From contig JAJFUQ010000183.1 in assembly GCA_021372355.1 (NCBI GenBank), forward strand, positions 32,773 through 96,772: a stretch of DNA of 64,000 nucleotides. Reading direction: 5' to 3'. Origin of the DNA: Nocardiaceae bacterium (lineage in GTDB: Bacteria; Actinomycetota; Actinomycetes; Mycobacteriales; Mycobacteriaceae). The notes beneath the pieces are model-generated. The model did not search any database and had not been told where the DNA came from. It was given only the letters and a program-made list of their open reading frames with translations. Below, piece after piece: positions 51,982-60,473 of the stretch (positions within the stretch are counted from its first letter, which is position 1; every line of letters starts with the position of its first letter). A program made the translations under genes and the position numbers.

Positions 51982-52964
51982 GGAACCCCGGCGAGCTCAC
52001 GCACTGCAACGGCGGCGGGCACCACCGATCCGATGCGCAACGCCGTCTCGCCCGCATAGAGCGCGGTCGCGTCGACCAGGCGTTCCGGCATACCGACGAG
52101 GGGAGAGGCCGGTCCGAAAAAGGGGATCGCGGGCCTTTGGGTCACAGCAAACCGATCAGCGATCGCCATCGGAAGGTGCCGCATGCCGCCGGTCCACGAC
52201 GCGAGACGTCTGATCGCTCCCGGACCGCGCGGATCGTCGCGGCACCACCGATCGGTTGCGGCGTTGGGGATCACGCGGTGACGCATCGGCCACCCCATGC
52301 TGAACAGCATCGTCTCGAACGTCCGGTCCGCGGTGATGACGCGTTGCTTGTACGTCTCGTGGGCTCGACACTCGTGGGTCAGCAGAAAACGGGTCCCCGC
52401 GACCACGGCGGCAGCACCGGCATCGAGAGCCCGGCGGGTATCGTCCGCATTCGCTATGCCGCCGGCGACCAGCAGGTAATTCGAACCGGTCGCGTCGTGA
52501 ATCCGCTGCAAGGCTTCTAACGCCGGCTCGACACCGACCAGGTGTCCACCCGCCTCGATTCCTTGGACGACCAAACCGTTCGCACCACCAGCGAGTGCCT
52601 GCCGAGCCTCGTCGACGGTGCCGACGGTCGCCAGGACGCACACCCGATCTTCCTGCAGTCGGTGGACCAATCGGCTCTCGAAGCCACCGTGCAGCGTGAC
52701 CACCCGCGCCTTCGAGCGCGCGATCGCATCGACATGGGCGCGCGTCGTGAAGGGCACCAAAAGGTTCGCTGCGATAGGCCGCCCAGCAGACTGTTCGTGA
52801 GCGACCTCGAGTTCGGCTTCGAACTGCTTCGGCGGCAGAATTCCGACCGTCCCGAGACCGCCGGCTGCTGACACCGCCCCCGCCAACGTGCCCGTGGCGA
52901 TGCCCCCGCCCATGCCCGCTTGGACGACAGGGTGCTCGATCCCGATCCGTTCGATGAGGCCCAC
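51978..52964 (-). CDS. nitronate monooxygenase family flavoprotein
   Basis: The 328-residue TIM-barrel protein binds FMN: HPVVQAGMGGGIATGTLAGAVSAAGGLGTVGI at the N-terminus, ANLLVPF, NGLVVQGIEAGGHLVG, LLVAGGIANADDTRRAL and AAAVVAGTRFLLTHE. These are class I/II nitronate monooxygenase (2-nitropropane dioxygenase) features; the substrate in vivo is often unknown. The GTG at 52964 is chosen since it begins the conserved strand and leaves 43 bp to the divergent gene; a longer frame overlaps that gene. It is co-translated with the winged-helix gene. Confidence 0.9.
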   Translation of the reverse strand: MGLIERIGIEHPVVQAGMGGGIATGTLAGAVSAAGGLGTVGILPPKQFEAELEVAHEQSAGRPIAANLLVPFTTRAHVDAIARSKARVVTLHGGFESRLVHRLQEDRVCVLATVGTVDEARQALAGGANGLVVQGIEAGGHLVGVEPALEALQRIHDATGSNYLLVAGGIANADDTRRALDAGAAAVVAGTRFLLTHECRAHETYKQRVITADRTFETMLFSMGWPMRHRVIPNAATDRWCRDDPRGPGAIRRLASWTGGMRHLPMAIADRFAVTQRPAIPFFGPASPLVGMPERLVDATALYAGETALRIGSVVPAAVAVRELAGVP

Positions 52965-53007
52965 GATCCGAACGCTACGCCCGGGACTTAGTGGTTGAGT
53001 GAGAACC

Positions 53008-54024
53008 ATGACTGCGACCAACCGCCAGATCCTGCTGGCCTCACGCCCGGTAGGCGAACCCTCGGTCGACAACTTTCGGCTGGTCGAAACGCCGTTGCCG
53101 TCCCTCGCGGACGGTCAGGTCCTCGTCCGGCACCACTATCTGAGCCTTGACCCGTACATGCGGGGCCGGATGAACGACAGCAAGAGCTACGCGGAGCCGC
53201 AGCCTCTCGACGAGGTCATGATCGGGGGCACGGTCGGTGAGGTCGTGGAGTCGCGAAACGATCGGTTCGAGGTCGGTGACACCGTCGTCGGCATGGGCGG
53301 GTGGCAGGAATTCCAGGTCGCCGACGGCCAACCCGGCCAACTTCGGAAAGTCGACACGACCCACATCCCGCCGCAGGCGTATCTCGGTGCGGTCGGGATG
53401 CCGGGAATCACCGCCTGGTACGGACTGACCCAGATCATCGACCCGAAGCCGACCGAGACCGTCGTGGTCAGTGCTGCGAGTGGCGCCGTCGGGAGCGTCG
53501 TCGGACAACTCGCGAAGGAACGCGGCGCGCGCGTGGTCGGGTTGGCCGGTGGTCCGGAGAAGTGCCGATACGTGGTCGGCGAACTCGGGTTCGACGCCTG
53601 CATCGACTATCGCGAACACCCCGACGTGCGATCGCTGTCCGCGGCGCTGAAGACCGCGTGCCCGAACGGTATCGACGGATACTTCGAGAATGTCGGTGGC
53701 ATCATCCTCGATGCGGTGATGCTGCGGTCCAACGCGTTCAGCCGAATCGCCATGTGCGGGATGATCGCGGGCTACAACGGCGAACCAACGCCGATGCAGA
53801 TCCCGGCACTGATTCTCATCAACCGCATGACGATCCGCGGATTCATCGTCTCCGAGCACATGGACTTCTGGCCGGAAGCGCTGAAGGAACTGGGCTCGCT
53901 GTACGCCGCGGGCCGACTGCGGTATCGCGAAAGCATTGCGCAGGGTCTGGAAAGTGCCCCGGAGGCATTTCTCGGCCTTCTCAAGGGCCGGAACTTCGGA
54001 AAACAGCTGGTCAAGCTCTACTGA
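53008..54024 (+). CDS. NADP-dependent MDR oxidoreductase (CurA/LTB4DH-like)
   Basis: The 338-residue zinc-independent medium-chain reductase has SLDPYMRGRMND (family signature), AVGMPGITAWYGL, the nucleotide motif SAASGAVGSVVGQLAKERG and GIDGYFENVGG with AMCGMIAGYNGE-like (here IAMCGMIAGYNGEP) segments. Relatives reduce alpha,beta-unsaturated ketones or prostaglandin-like enones with NADPH. ATG at 53008 fits the family start. The stop shares one base with the start of the Imm5-like gene, so the two are coupled. Confidence 0.92.
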   Translation: MTATNRQILLASRPVGEPSVDNFRLVETPLPSLADGQVLVRHHYLSLDPYMRGRMNDSKSYAEPQPLDEVMIGGTVGEVVESRNDRFEVGDTVVGMGGWQEFQVADGQPGQLRKVDTTHIPPQAYLGAVGMPGITAWYGLTQIIDPKPTETVVVSAASGAVGSVVGQLAKERGARVVGLAGGPEKCRYVVGELGFDACIDYREHPDVRSLSAALKTACPNGIDGYFENVGGIILDAVMLRSNAFSRIAMCGMIAGYNGEPTPMQIPALILINRMTIRGFIVSEHMDFWPEALKELGSLYAAGRLRYRESIAQGLESAPEAFLGLLKGRNFGKQLVKLY

Positions 54025-54530
54025 TGCCCATCCTGCCGAAGGATCGAGACCCACGCCTGATCACCATTCGACGCGGCGGATCGCTGACCGACGACCATCA
54101 CCGTCTCCTCGCTGAGTGGGCGTTCGAATGCACCGAACACGTGTTGCATCTGTTCGAGAAGGAGCAACCGAAGGACACCCGCCCACGGGATGCGATCGAT
54201 TTGGGACGCGCCTGGGTCCGCGGAGAGGCGACGTGGCAGGAGGCCCGCCAGGCGGCTTTCGCATCCAATGCCGCAGCGAAGGCTGTGCCGGATCCCGCGA
54301 AATTCGCCGCGTTGTCCGCAGGACAGGCCGCGGCCGTCGGTCACGTTGCGGCACACGATCTCGGTGCTGCGGCCTACGCCATCAGGGCCGTGGTGGCGGC
54401 GGAGGGTGCGCCGGCGCGAATCCGCGAACGGGACTGGCAACGCGAGCGAATTCCGGCCGAGGTTCGTGCGCTGGTGCTGGACGACCAGCAGAACCGAAGT
54501 GCGATCTGCTGGAACGTTTTCGACGACTGA
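54024..54530 (+). CDS. Imm5-like putative immunity protein
   Basis: The 168-residue protein is helical and Ala-rich with the layout of the Imm5 immunity family: HHRLLAEWAFECTEHVLHLFEKEQPKDTRPRDAIDLGRAWVRGE, then SNAAAKAVPDPAKFAALSAGQAAAVGHVAAHDLGAAAYAIRAV. Imm5 proteins are predicted to neutralise polymorphic toxins, though many occur as orphans. No toxin gene is next to it. It is coupled (TGATG) to the MDR oxidoreductase gene. Longer in-frame readings are shadows of that gene. Confidence 0.75.
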   Translation: MPILPKDRDPRLITIRRGGSLTDDHHRLLAEWAFECTEHVLHLFEKEQPKDTRPRDAIDLGRAWVRGEATWQEARQAAFASNAAAKAVPDPAKFAALSAGQAAAVGHVAAHDLGAAAYAIRAVVAAEGAPARIRERDWQRERIPAEVRALVLDDQQNRSAICWNVFDD

Positions 54531-54660
54531 TCACGATCACTCAGACAATCGGTTTACAGTCCGGGTTAACCTCGCTGCAACGCAGGAACCCGTCGCGGCG
54601 ATACGTAGGTATCAGTCTTCCGCCGTTGACCGTTCGCCCATCGTGGGCTCGAGAGGGCAA

Positions 54661-56451
54661 ATGACAGCAGACCTAGCCGAGCTCCCCGTTGCTCCGGCGT
54701 CGCGCCTGCGGCCCGAACAACTCACTCCGGAGTTGCGACCTGAGCGTCGGCTTCGGCTCCGGGTTCCCGCGCCGGCGATCATCGCCCTCGTCTACCTTTC
54801 GGCTGCGCTCTTCCTCTTGTGGCGGGTGTGGCAGGGCCTGAGTTCCAGCGTCCTGCCGGACAACCAGGACCAGGTGATGATGGAGTGGTTCTTCGCGTAC
54901 GACGCGCACGTGCTGACGCACCTGCAGAACCCGTTCTTCACGACGCTGCAGAATTACCCGACCGGCTTCAACGGCATGGCGAACACACTGTTGCTCGGGC
55001 TAGGGATACCGCTCGCGCCCATCACTCTAGCCTTTGGCCCCACCGCGACATTCGCTCTCACGCTCACCGTCGGCATGGCATCGACGGCCTTCGGCTGGTA
55101 CTGGGTCTTCCAACGTCATCTCCGGCTCCACCAGGTCGCCGCCCTGGTGGGTGGCGCATTGTGCGGATTCGGGCCGGCCATCGTTTCCCATGCCCATGGC
55201 CACGTGAACTTCGTGTTCGGCGCGCTGCTGCCGTGGATCGCGATTCGCCTCATCCGCGCAGGTGCGACCACGCGCCCATGGCGAGACGGGCTGTACCTCG
55301 GGCTGCTCGTTTCCTGGCAGATATTCATCGGCGAAGAACCCCTGTTGCTGTTCGCCTTCGGATGCGCCGTCTTCGGGCTCGGGCTGCTCGGCTTCGACTT
55401 CAAGCGCACGATCACATGGGCACGGGGTGCGGTGCGTCCGATCTTCACCGGCGTTGCCGTCACGCTGGCGCTTACCGGGATGTCGATTTGGTGGCAATTC
55501 TTCGGCCCGCAGAGCTACGGCACGCTGGACCACACCGGCACCAGCAACGACCTGCTCGAGTTCGTCCAGTTCCCCGAGCATTCGGTCGGGAATCTGCTGT
55601 GGACCACCGAGCGACTCTCGACGAACCCGACCGAACTGAGTGCGTATTACGGACTTCTGCTGCCGGTTGTGGTCGCCGCGATCGTCGTGATGTGGGGGAG
55701 GCCGCTCGTCCGCGCCGCCGCGCTGGCCATCGGAGTGATGGTGGTGCTGTCCCTCGGGCCGACACTGGACATCGCCGGCCATCACACCGGTATCCCACTG
55801 CCGTGGGCCGCACTGCGCGAGATTCCGCCCCTCAGCACGATCGTCGAGTTGCGGTTCGCGGGGGCTTGCCTACCTCTGATCGCGATGCTGATCGCGATGG
55901 CCATCGACCGGATTCTGCGCAGCGAACACCGTGATGTCCGGATTCTCGGACTCGGGGCACTGGCCGTCGCGCTCGTGCCACTCGTGCCGACTCCGCTCGA
56001 CGTTGTTCCCCGTCCCCCGGTTCCGGGCTTTATCGCGCACACAATGTGGCAGAAATACGTCCACGGCGGCAGCGTCGTTTTCGCACCGCTACCTGGGCAC
56101 AGTTATGCCGAACCACTGCGGTGGCAGGCCGCGGCCGACTTCGGTTTCCCGATGGCCAGTGGATACTTCGTCGGGCCCAACGTCTGGGGAGTGGGGAGCC
56201 ATTACCCCGATCCCAACTTCACGTCCGAACTCCTGAAGTCGGTGTACGAATCCGGCACTGTCCCGTCGATCACCGACGCTGACCGACTGGAATTCATCAC
56301 CGATCTCCAGGACTGGGACGCGGATGTCGTCGTGTTGCCGCACACCGTGCGCGATAGGCAGATGTACGACGTGTTGACGGCACTCTTCAGCCAGCCGGGT
56401 ACCTATCTCGGGGACGTCTGGGTGTGGCAGTTCGACTTGAAGGGTGCGTAG
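54661..56451 (+). CDS. large polytopic membrane protein, GT-C-like
   Basis: The 596-residue protein has about ten to eleven membrane spans after residue 40 and an outward-facing C-terminal domain. The first loop contains LPDNQDQVMMEWFFAYDAHVLTHLQNPFF, an acidic pattern like the catalytic loop of C-type (polyprenyl-phosphate-dependent) glycosyltransferases. Further loops carry HAHGHVNF and VGNLLWTTERLSTNPTELSAYYG. I do not recognise an exact family. The ATG at 54661 begins the basic N-terminus; the long upstream frame is a shadow. Monocistronic. Confidence 0.7.
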   Translation: MTADLAELPVAPASRLRPEQLTPELRPERRLRLRVPAPAIIALVYLSAALFLLWRVWQGLSSSVLPDNQDQVMMEWFFAYDAHVLTHLQNPFFTTLQNYPTGFNGMANTLLLGLGIPLAPITLAFGPTATFALTLTVGMASTAFGWYWVFQRHLRLHQVAALVGGALCGFGPAIVSHAHGHVNFVFGALLPWIAIRLIRAGATTRPWRDGLYLGLLVSWQIFIGEEPLLLFAFGCAVFGLGLLGFDFKRTITWARGAVRPIFTGVAVTLALTGMSIWWQFFGPQSYGTLDHTGTSNDLLEFVQFPEHSVGNLLWTTERLSTNPTELSAYYGLLLPVVVAAIVVMWGRPLVRAAALAIGVMVVLSLGPTLDIAGHHTGIPLPWAALREIPPLSTIVELRFAGACLPLIAMLIAMAIDRILRSEHRDVRILGLGALAVALVPLVPTPLDVVPRPPVPGFIAHTMWQKYVHGGSVVFAPLPGHSYAEPLRWQAAADFGFPMASGYFVGPNVWGVGSHYPDPNFTSELLKSVYESGTVPSITDADRLEFITDLQDWDADVVVLPHTVRDRQMYDVLTALFSQPGTYLGDVWVWQFDLKGA

Positions 56452-56525
56452 ACCGGCTGAGTCCAGCTGGTTCGCGCTCACGTAAATTTCCGCAACCAGC
56501 GAAATGAAGAGGTACCGTCAGCCGT

Positions 56526-56541
56526 AGTGACATAGATCACT
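56526..56541. promoter_or_regulatory. CRP-type palindrome upstream of AurF-like gene
   Basis: AGTGACATAGATCACT has perfect arms (AGTGA/TCACT) with a 6-nt spacer, matching the GTGA-N6-TCAC core of actinobacterial CRP/GlxR sites. It ends 25 bp before the GTG start at 56567, close enough to overlap the promoter or transcription start, which would suit repression. Confidence 0.5.
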
Positions 56542-56566
56542 CCCACCATGGCTGTTGGAGGAACAC

Positions 56567-57643
56567 GTGACCGGTGTTGTCGACGCACGCTTTGAAGCTT
56601 CGGAAAAGCTCTCCACAACGCTGATCAAGGCGTCACAGAAGCAGAGCTACAACCCGTGGGTCGATATCGACTGGGATGCGCCTCTGGACCCCGACAAGTT
56701 CTACATCACACCCAACCGGGTCACTCTGTACGGCACGGACATGTGGGACGAGATGACCCGTGCGCAGCAGATCGAACTCAGCAAACACGAGACCGCGAGC
56801 ATCGCCAGCGCGGGCGTCTTCTTCGAGATGATCCTCATGCAGATGGTGCTGCGGACGATCTACGACCAGGACCCCCGGACCTCGCACGTCCACTGGGCGC
56901 TCACCGAGATCGCGGACGAATGCCGCCACTCCATCATGTTCGGCAAGTACTGCGACAAGGTGGGAGTTTCGCCCCACCGTCACTCGGCGATGTTCAACGA
57001 ACTCGGCCGGATCTTCAAGACGATCGCGTGGGGGCCGATGGCGTACGCCGGCATCCTCGTCGCCGAAGAGATCCTCGACGAGGCGCAGAAGGAGATGATG
57101 CGCGACGAGGACCTGCAGCCGCTCGTGCGCAAAGTCGCCCAAATCCACGTCACCGAAGAAGCCCGGCACATGCGCTTCGCGCGCGAGGAAATCGTCGACA
57201 TGGTGAAGGCGGGCCTCAACCCCGCGGACAAGATCGCGCAGCAGACCATTTGTGCGGTCGTCGGATACACGATCGTCCAGGCACTCGTCAGCCCGGGCGT
57301 GTATCCCGCGGTGGGCCTCGACCAGAAGCGTGCCCTACAGGCGGCACGGAACAACCCACACGTCCACGCAGCCCGCGCGGAGTGGGGCAAGAACCTCGTT
57401 GAATTCCTTCACGAGAACGGTTTGATCGGCGGCCCCGCAGCCGGCCTGTGGCGCGCGTGCGATCTCATTACCGATGCCGACGTTGAGCGCGGTCTCATCG
57501 GTAAGGGTGTCGACGTGGGCACCTCAGCCGCGGTCCACGCCGCGCAGTCGGTGCTCAGCCAGATCCCCGGCGTGAGCCGCATCTTCAGCGGCACGTTCGC
57601 GGGAATCGGCCTGGGTCCGGGCCGCCAGCCCAAGGGGTCCTGA
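56567..57643 (+). CDS. AurF-like diiron oxygenase
   Basis: The 358-residue protein has the p-aminobenzoate N-oxygenase (AurF) pattern of a ferritin-like diiron site: EMTRAQQIELSKHETASIAS, HVHWALTEIADECRHSIMFGKY and LVRKVAQIHVTEEARHMRFAREEIVDM supply the Glu and His ligands. AurF oxidises aromatic amines; most actinobacterial homologues are of unknown substrate. The GTG at 56567 follows GGAGG at 5 nt and is preferred over a TTG at 56555. A CRP-like palindrome lies just upstream. The sulfatase gene is convergent with a 2-bp gap. Confidence 0.9.
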   Translation: MTGVVDARFEASEKLSTTLIKASQKQSYNPWVDIDWDAPLDPDKFYITPNRVTLYGTDMWDEMTRAQQIELSKHETASIASAGVFFEMILMQMVLRTIYDQDPRTSHVHWALTEIADECRHSIMFGKYCDKVGVSPHRHSAMFNELGRIFKTIAWGPMAYAGILVAEEILDEAQKEMMRDEDLQPLVRKVAQIHVTEEARHMRFAREEIVDMVKAGLNPADKIAQQTICAVVGYTIVQALVSPGVYPAVGLDQKRALQAARNNPHVHAARAEWGKNLVEFLHENGLIGGPAAGLWRACDLITDADVERGLIGKGVDVGTSAAVHAAQSVLSQIPGVSRIFSGTFAGIGLGPGRQPKGS

Positions 57644-57645
57644 GC

Positions 57646-59301
57646 TCACAGGTCGATGCGACTGAGCTGCCACTTGATGTTGCCGATCTCGGGCATCTCG
57701 CGGCCGTCGTCGACGCCGATCTCCTGCTTGATGAGGTCTTCCAACTTGCCGCTGCAGGCAAGTACCAGGTCCTCGTTCTCGCCCTTCTTGGCCGCGAGGT
57801 TGGTCATTTCCTTCGGGTCGTTCTCGAGGTCGAACAGCTCGAGGTCGTTGTTGCGGTACAGATCGTCGAGCGTGCGCGGCAGGTTGCGCTCAGTGGGTGC
57901 GAAGTAGCGCGTGAACTTGTATCGGCCATCGAACATTGCACGAAGTGTCCCGCGCTTCTTCATGTCCGGTTGGTAGCCCGCGGTCTGGATGGCCTGCTTC
58001 GGATCCTGGTGTGCGGCCTTGGCCTCGGAGACGATCCGGATGGTCTCGCTGTCGTTGGTCGCGACGCCGCTATAGGTGAACAGCACGCAATCACGCACCG
58101 TGTGCAGGTCGGCATCGCGGGGAATTCCCAGCGCGTCACTGAAATCGCGGCCGGGAAGATCACGACCCGCGAATTCACCCCGTTGTTCCGGGGTCGCGCC
58201 AGCCATGGCAAGCAGGGTGGGCGCGAGATCGATGTGACCGGTGAGTGCCTTGCTCTCCTGCCCGCCTTGCACCTCTGGGTGCATGATGTGCAGCGGCAAG
58301 TGCATGTTCTCCTGATAGGCGAACGGTCCCTTCCCACGCAGGCCGTGCGAACCACCCATTTCCCCGTGGTCTGAGGTGAACACAACGATGGTGTTGTCCG
58401 TCAGCGACAGGGCGTCGAGCTCGTCGAGTAGCAGTTCGAGCTGTCGGTCGACGTTGCGGATGCTGTTGAGATAGAAATCCCAGAAGCGGTGCCACCGGTC
58501 TTCTTCCGGCGGCACGAGTCCGAGCGTGTATCCCCACGACTTGAGGAACTCGTCGTGCGCGCGGGGCCGACCGGGCTCATCCATTGGTTGCGTCAGATTG
58601 TCGGGAAGCTTGATGTCCCAGGTCTTCGTGTAGACGGCGTTATGTGGTGCGGGAGCGGCGTGCATCATGAGCTTGCCGGTGTCCTGTACGGGCTGACCCG
58701 GCGCGTCGGTGTTGAAGTACATGATGTCGTGCGGATTCACGAGGCTGACGAACAGCGCCCACGGTTTGCCGTCGTCAGCCAGGGGACGCCCCTTGTCGCG
58801 CAGCCACGACACCGCCGTACCGCCGATGATCGTGTCGTAGGTGTATCCGCCGAGCGTGTGCCCGACGACATCGCCCGGCCAGGCGTAATCAGAGAAACCG
58901 TAGGCCTCCATCTCCTTGATGAGGAGGTGATCGGGATTCGGCACATCGAAGTTCGCGTTGAGATGCCATTTGCCCTTGTAGGCGGTGTAATAGCCGGCCT
59001 TGCGGAGCATGTGGCCCACCGTCGGGATCTCCGGATTCAAGTCCGGCACGTACGGCATATCGGCGTTCTCGAACATCTTGTTGTCCGGGGTCTGCAGTCC
59101 CGTCATGATGACCGCGCGTGAACTGGTGCACATCACCGCGGGACCGTAGTGGTTGCGGAACGAGACACCGTCACGTTGGAGCCGTTCCCGTCCGGGCAAG
59201 GACATACCGGTCGGCCATTCGGAGAAGTAGCGTTCCTGGTCGGTGAACACGAACAAGATGTTGTGTTTGGCCGCCGCCTCGGAGCCATGTGAAGTCGTCA
59301 T
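57646..59301 (-). CDS. sulfatase (formylglycine-type arylsulfatase family)
   Basis: The 551-residue protein has the sulfatase active-site motif VMCTSSRAVIMTG, a CxSxR sequence whose Cys must be converted to formylglycine. FVFTDQERYFSEW provides the first metal Asp pair, GYYTAYKGKWHL the conserved Lys-His and VVFTSDHGEMGGSHGLRGKG the other metal Asp/His. No signal peptide is seen, so it is cytoplasmic. The ATG at 59301 follows GGGAGGAGCC; a longer in-frame start lacks a ribosome site. No formylglycine-generating enzyme gene lies nearby. The substrate is unknown. Confidence 0.92.
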   Translation of the reverse strand: MTTSHGSEAAAKHNILFVFTDQERYFSEWPTGMSLPGRERLQRDGVSFRNHYGPAVMCTSSRAVIMTGLQTPDNKMFENADMPYVPDLNPEIPTVGHMLRKAGYYTAYKGKWHLNANFDVPNPDHLLIKEMEAYGFSDYAWPGDVVGHTLGGYTYDTIIGGTAVSWLRDKGRPLADDGKPWALFVSLVNPHDIMYFNTDAPGQPVQDTGKLMMHAAPAPHNAVYTKTWDIKLPDNLTQPMDEPGRPRAHDEFLKSWGYTLGLVPPEEDRWHRFWDFYLNSIRNVDRQLELLLDELDALSLTDNTIVVFTSDHGEMGGSHGLRGKGPFAYQENMHLPLHIMHPEVQGGQESKALTGHIDLAPTLLAMAGATPEQRGEFAGRDLPGRDFSDALGIPRDADLHTVRDCVLFTYSGVATNDSETIRIVSEAKAAHQDPKQAIQTAGYQPDMKKRGTLRAMFDGRYKFTRYFAPTERNLPRTLDDLYRNNDLELFDLENDPKEMTNLAAKKGENEDLVLACSGKLEDLIKQEIGVDDGREMPEIGNIKWQLSRIDL

Positions 59302-59485
59302 CGGAAGGCTCCTCCCAGGGGTTTCGCATTTCACATTAAGTGGCCTGGATGGCACGTGACAATACGGCTGACCTGGGTAATTCCTTCGATTTAAAATGGA
59401 AGTTTCAACCATTCGCGACCGGAACCGATTCCCGCGATTCAATTCCCTTCAGGGGAAACACGGGCACCAATTCGGGTGTCGTTGA

Positions 59486-59890
59486 TCATCCTCGTTTGGA
59501 CGGCGGCGGACGAAAGGTGAATCCGCCGACGAACTCTCGGACACTGAAACGATCGTCCCATCGCGCGATCCGCCCGTCCCGCAAGGTGAAGGTCCCTTGA
59601 ACGGGGAAGCCCGTGGACAGGCGCCCCACGGTCAGGTAGTCGACGCGGTCCGTGTGCACGGTGTTTCCGTCGGTCGACATGGCCCGAATTTCGACATCGA
59701 ATCCGACTGGACCGCGGTCGAGCAACTTCAGCACTCCGGACGCCGCCCTTCCACGAAGTGTCGGGAGGCGACTGTTGAGCCACTTGAGATCGCGAGTCGT
59801 CAGCGACAGCGCCGTCGTCACGTCGTCGACGGCAAGGGCATGGAGAAAGGCGCGAACCACGTCGGCCGGATCGGGATGGGGATCGATCAC
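59486..59890 (-). CDS. limonene-1,2-epoxide hydrolase-like protein
   Basis: The 134-residue protein fits the LEH/SnoaL-like cone fold. ADVVRAFLHALAVDDVTTALSLTTRDLKWLNSRL is the helical N-terminal pattern and VHTDRVDYLTVGRLS contains the Arg-Val-Asp segment that, with another Asp, forms the LEH catalytic triad. VQGTFTLRDGRIARWDDRFSV supplies the third conserved Asp region. It starts at GTG 59890. Epoxide hydrolysis is plausible but the substrate cannot be deduced. It is 184 bp downstream of the sulfatase start on the same strand, with separate transcription likely. Confidence 0.8.
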   Translation of the reverse strand: MIDPHPDPADVVRAFLHALAVDDVTTALSLTTRDLKWLNSRLPTLRGRAASGVLKLLDRGPVGFDVEIRAMSTDGNTVHTDRVDYLTVGRLSTGFPVQGTFTLRDGRIARWDDRFSVREFVGGFTFRPPPSKRG

Positions 59891-60002
59891 ATCTTGGAAC
59901 GTAAGGTTCGCCCGATTCGGGCGTCAAGCATTGGGCGAGATCCGCCGACTTTCATCGGCCCGATGGCCCTCCCAACACCGTCGCAGTCGGTTAGCCGCCG
60001 AC

Positions 60003-60016
60003 CACTACGGGTAGTG
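60003..60016. promoter_or_regulatory. palindrome just upstream of the NRAMP operon
   Basis: CACTACGGGTAGTG has perfect 6-bp arms with a 2-nt centre and ends 7 bp before the first ATG of the operon at 60024. It covers the position expected for the ribosome site or promoter, so it could be an operator for a metal-type regulator. No consensus was recognised. Confidence 0.35.
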
Positions 60017-60023
60017 AATATCT

Positions 60024-60473
60024 ATGCGGCGCAGCGTTATAGTTGCCGGAATTGCCGTCATTGCGATGATTTCGCTCATTGCCGTCAGCCTCATGCCGAC
60101 GACCGAGAAGAGCTATCTGGCCACCCTGTCTACCGCGGTGGAAGAGTCACGCTCAGCGGTCCTCACCGTCGCTACCGTCGGTGAAACCTTGGCGCGCGGG
60201 GACATCACCAGTCTTGCCGCACACGTCACGATCGAGGACGCGCTCGACGATGCGCAGGCCGCACTCGAGAAACTGGTCGCCGAGGAAGTGCCGACCCCGC
60301 ATGCGCGCGAACTGCGTGACGCAGCGGTTATGCTGCTGACCACGTCGACATCTCTGATCAACGATGTCGCAACCGCGATCGAAGTCGGCGACGATGACAC
60401 GCTCATTGCGACGAACGCGAAACTGCGTGCATTGGCCGGCATGCTGACCGGCGTGCTGGAGCGGGCGCAATGA
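60024..60473 (+). CDS. membrane-anchored helical protein of unknown function
   Basis: The 149-residue protein has an N-terminal signal-anchor (VIVAGIAVIAMISLIAVSLM, residues 5-24) and an all-helical exported domain (STAVEESRSAVLTVATVGETLARGD; TIEDALDDAQAALEKLV; LRDAAVMLLTTSTSLINDVATAIEVGDDDTLIA) of the kind seen in four-helix extracytoplasmic sensors. No cysteine or metal cluster is seen. It overlaps the NRAMP-like gene by 4 bp and is probably a partner of the transporter. Function unknown. Confidence 0.75.
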   Translation: MRRSVIVAGIAVIAMISLIAVSLMPTTEKSYLATLSTAVEESRSAVLTVATVGETLARGDITSLAAHVTIEDALDDAQAALEKLVAEEVPTPHARELRDAAVMLLTTSTSLINDVATAIEVGDDDTLIATNAKLRALAGMLTGVLERAQ

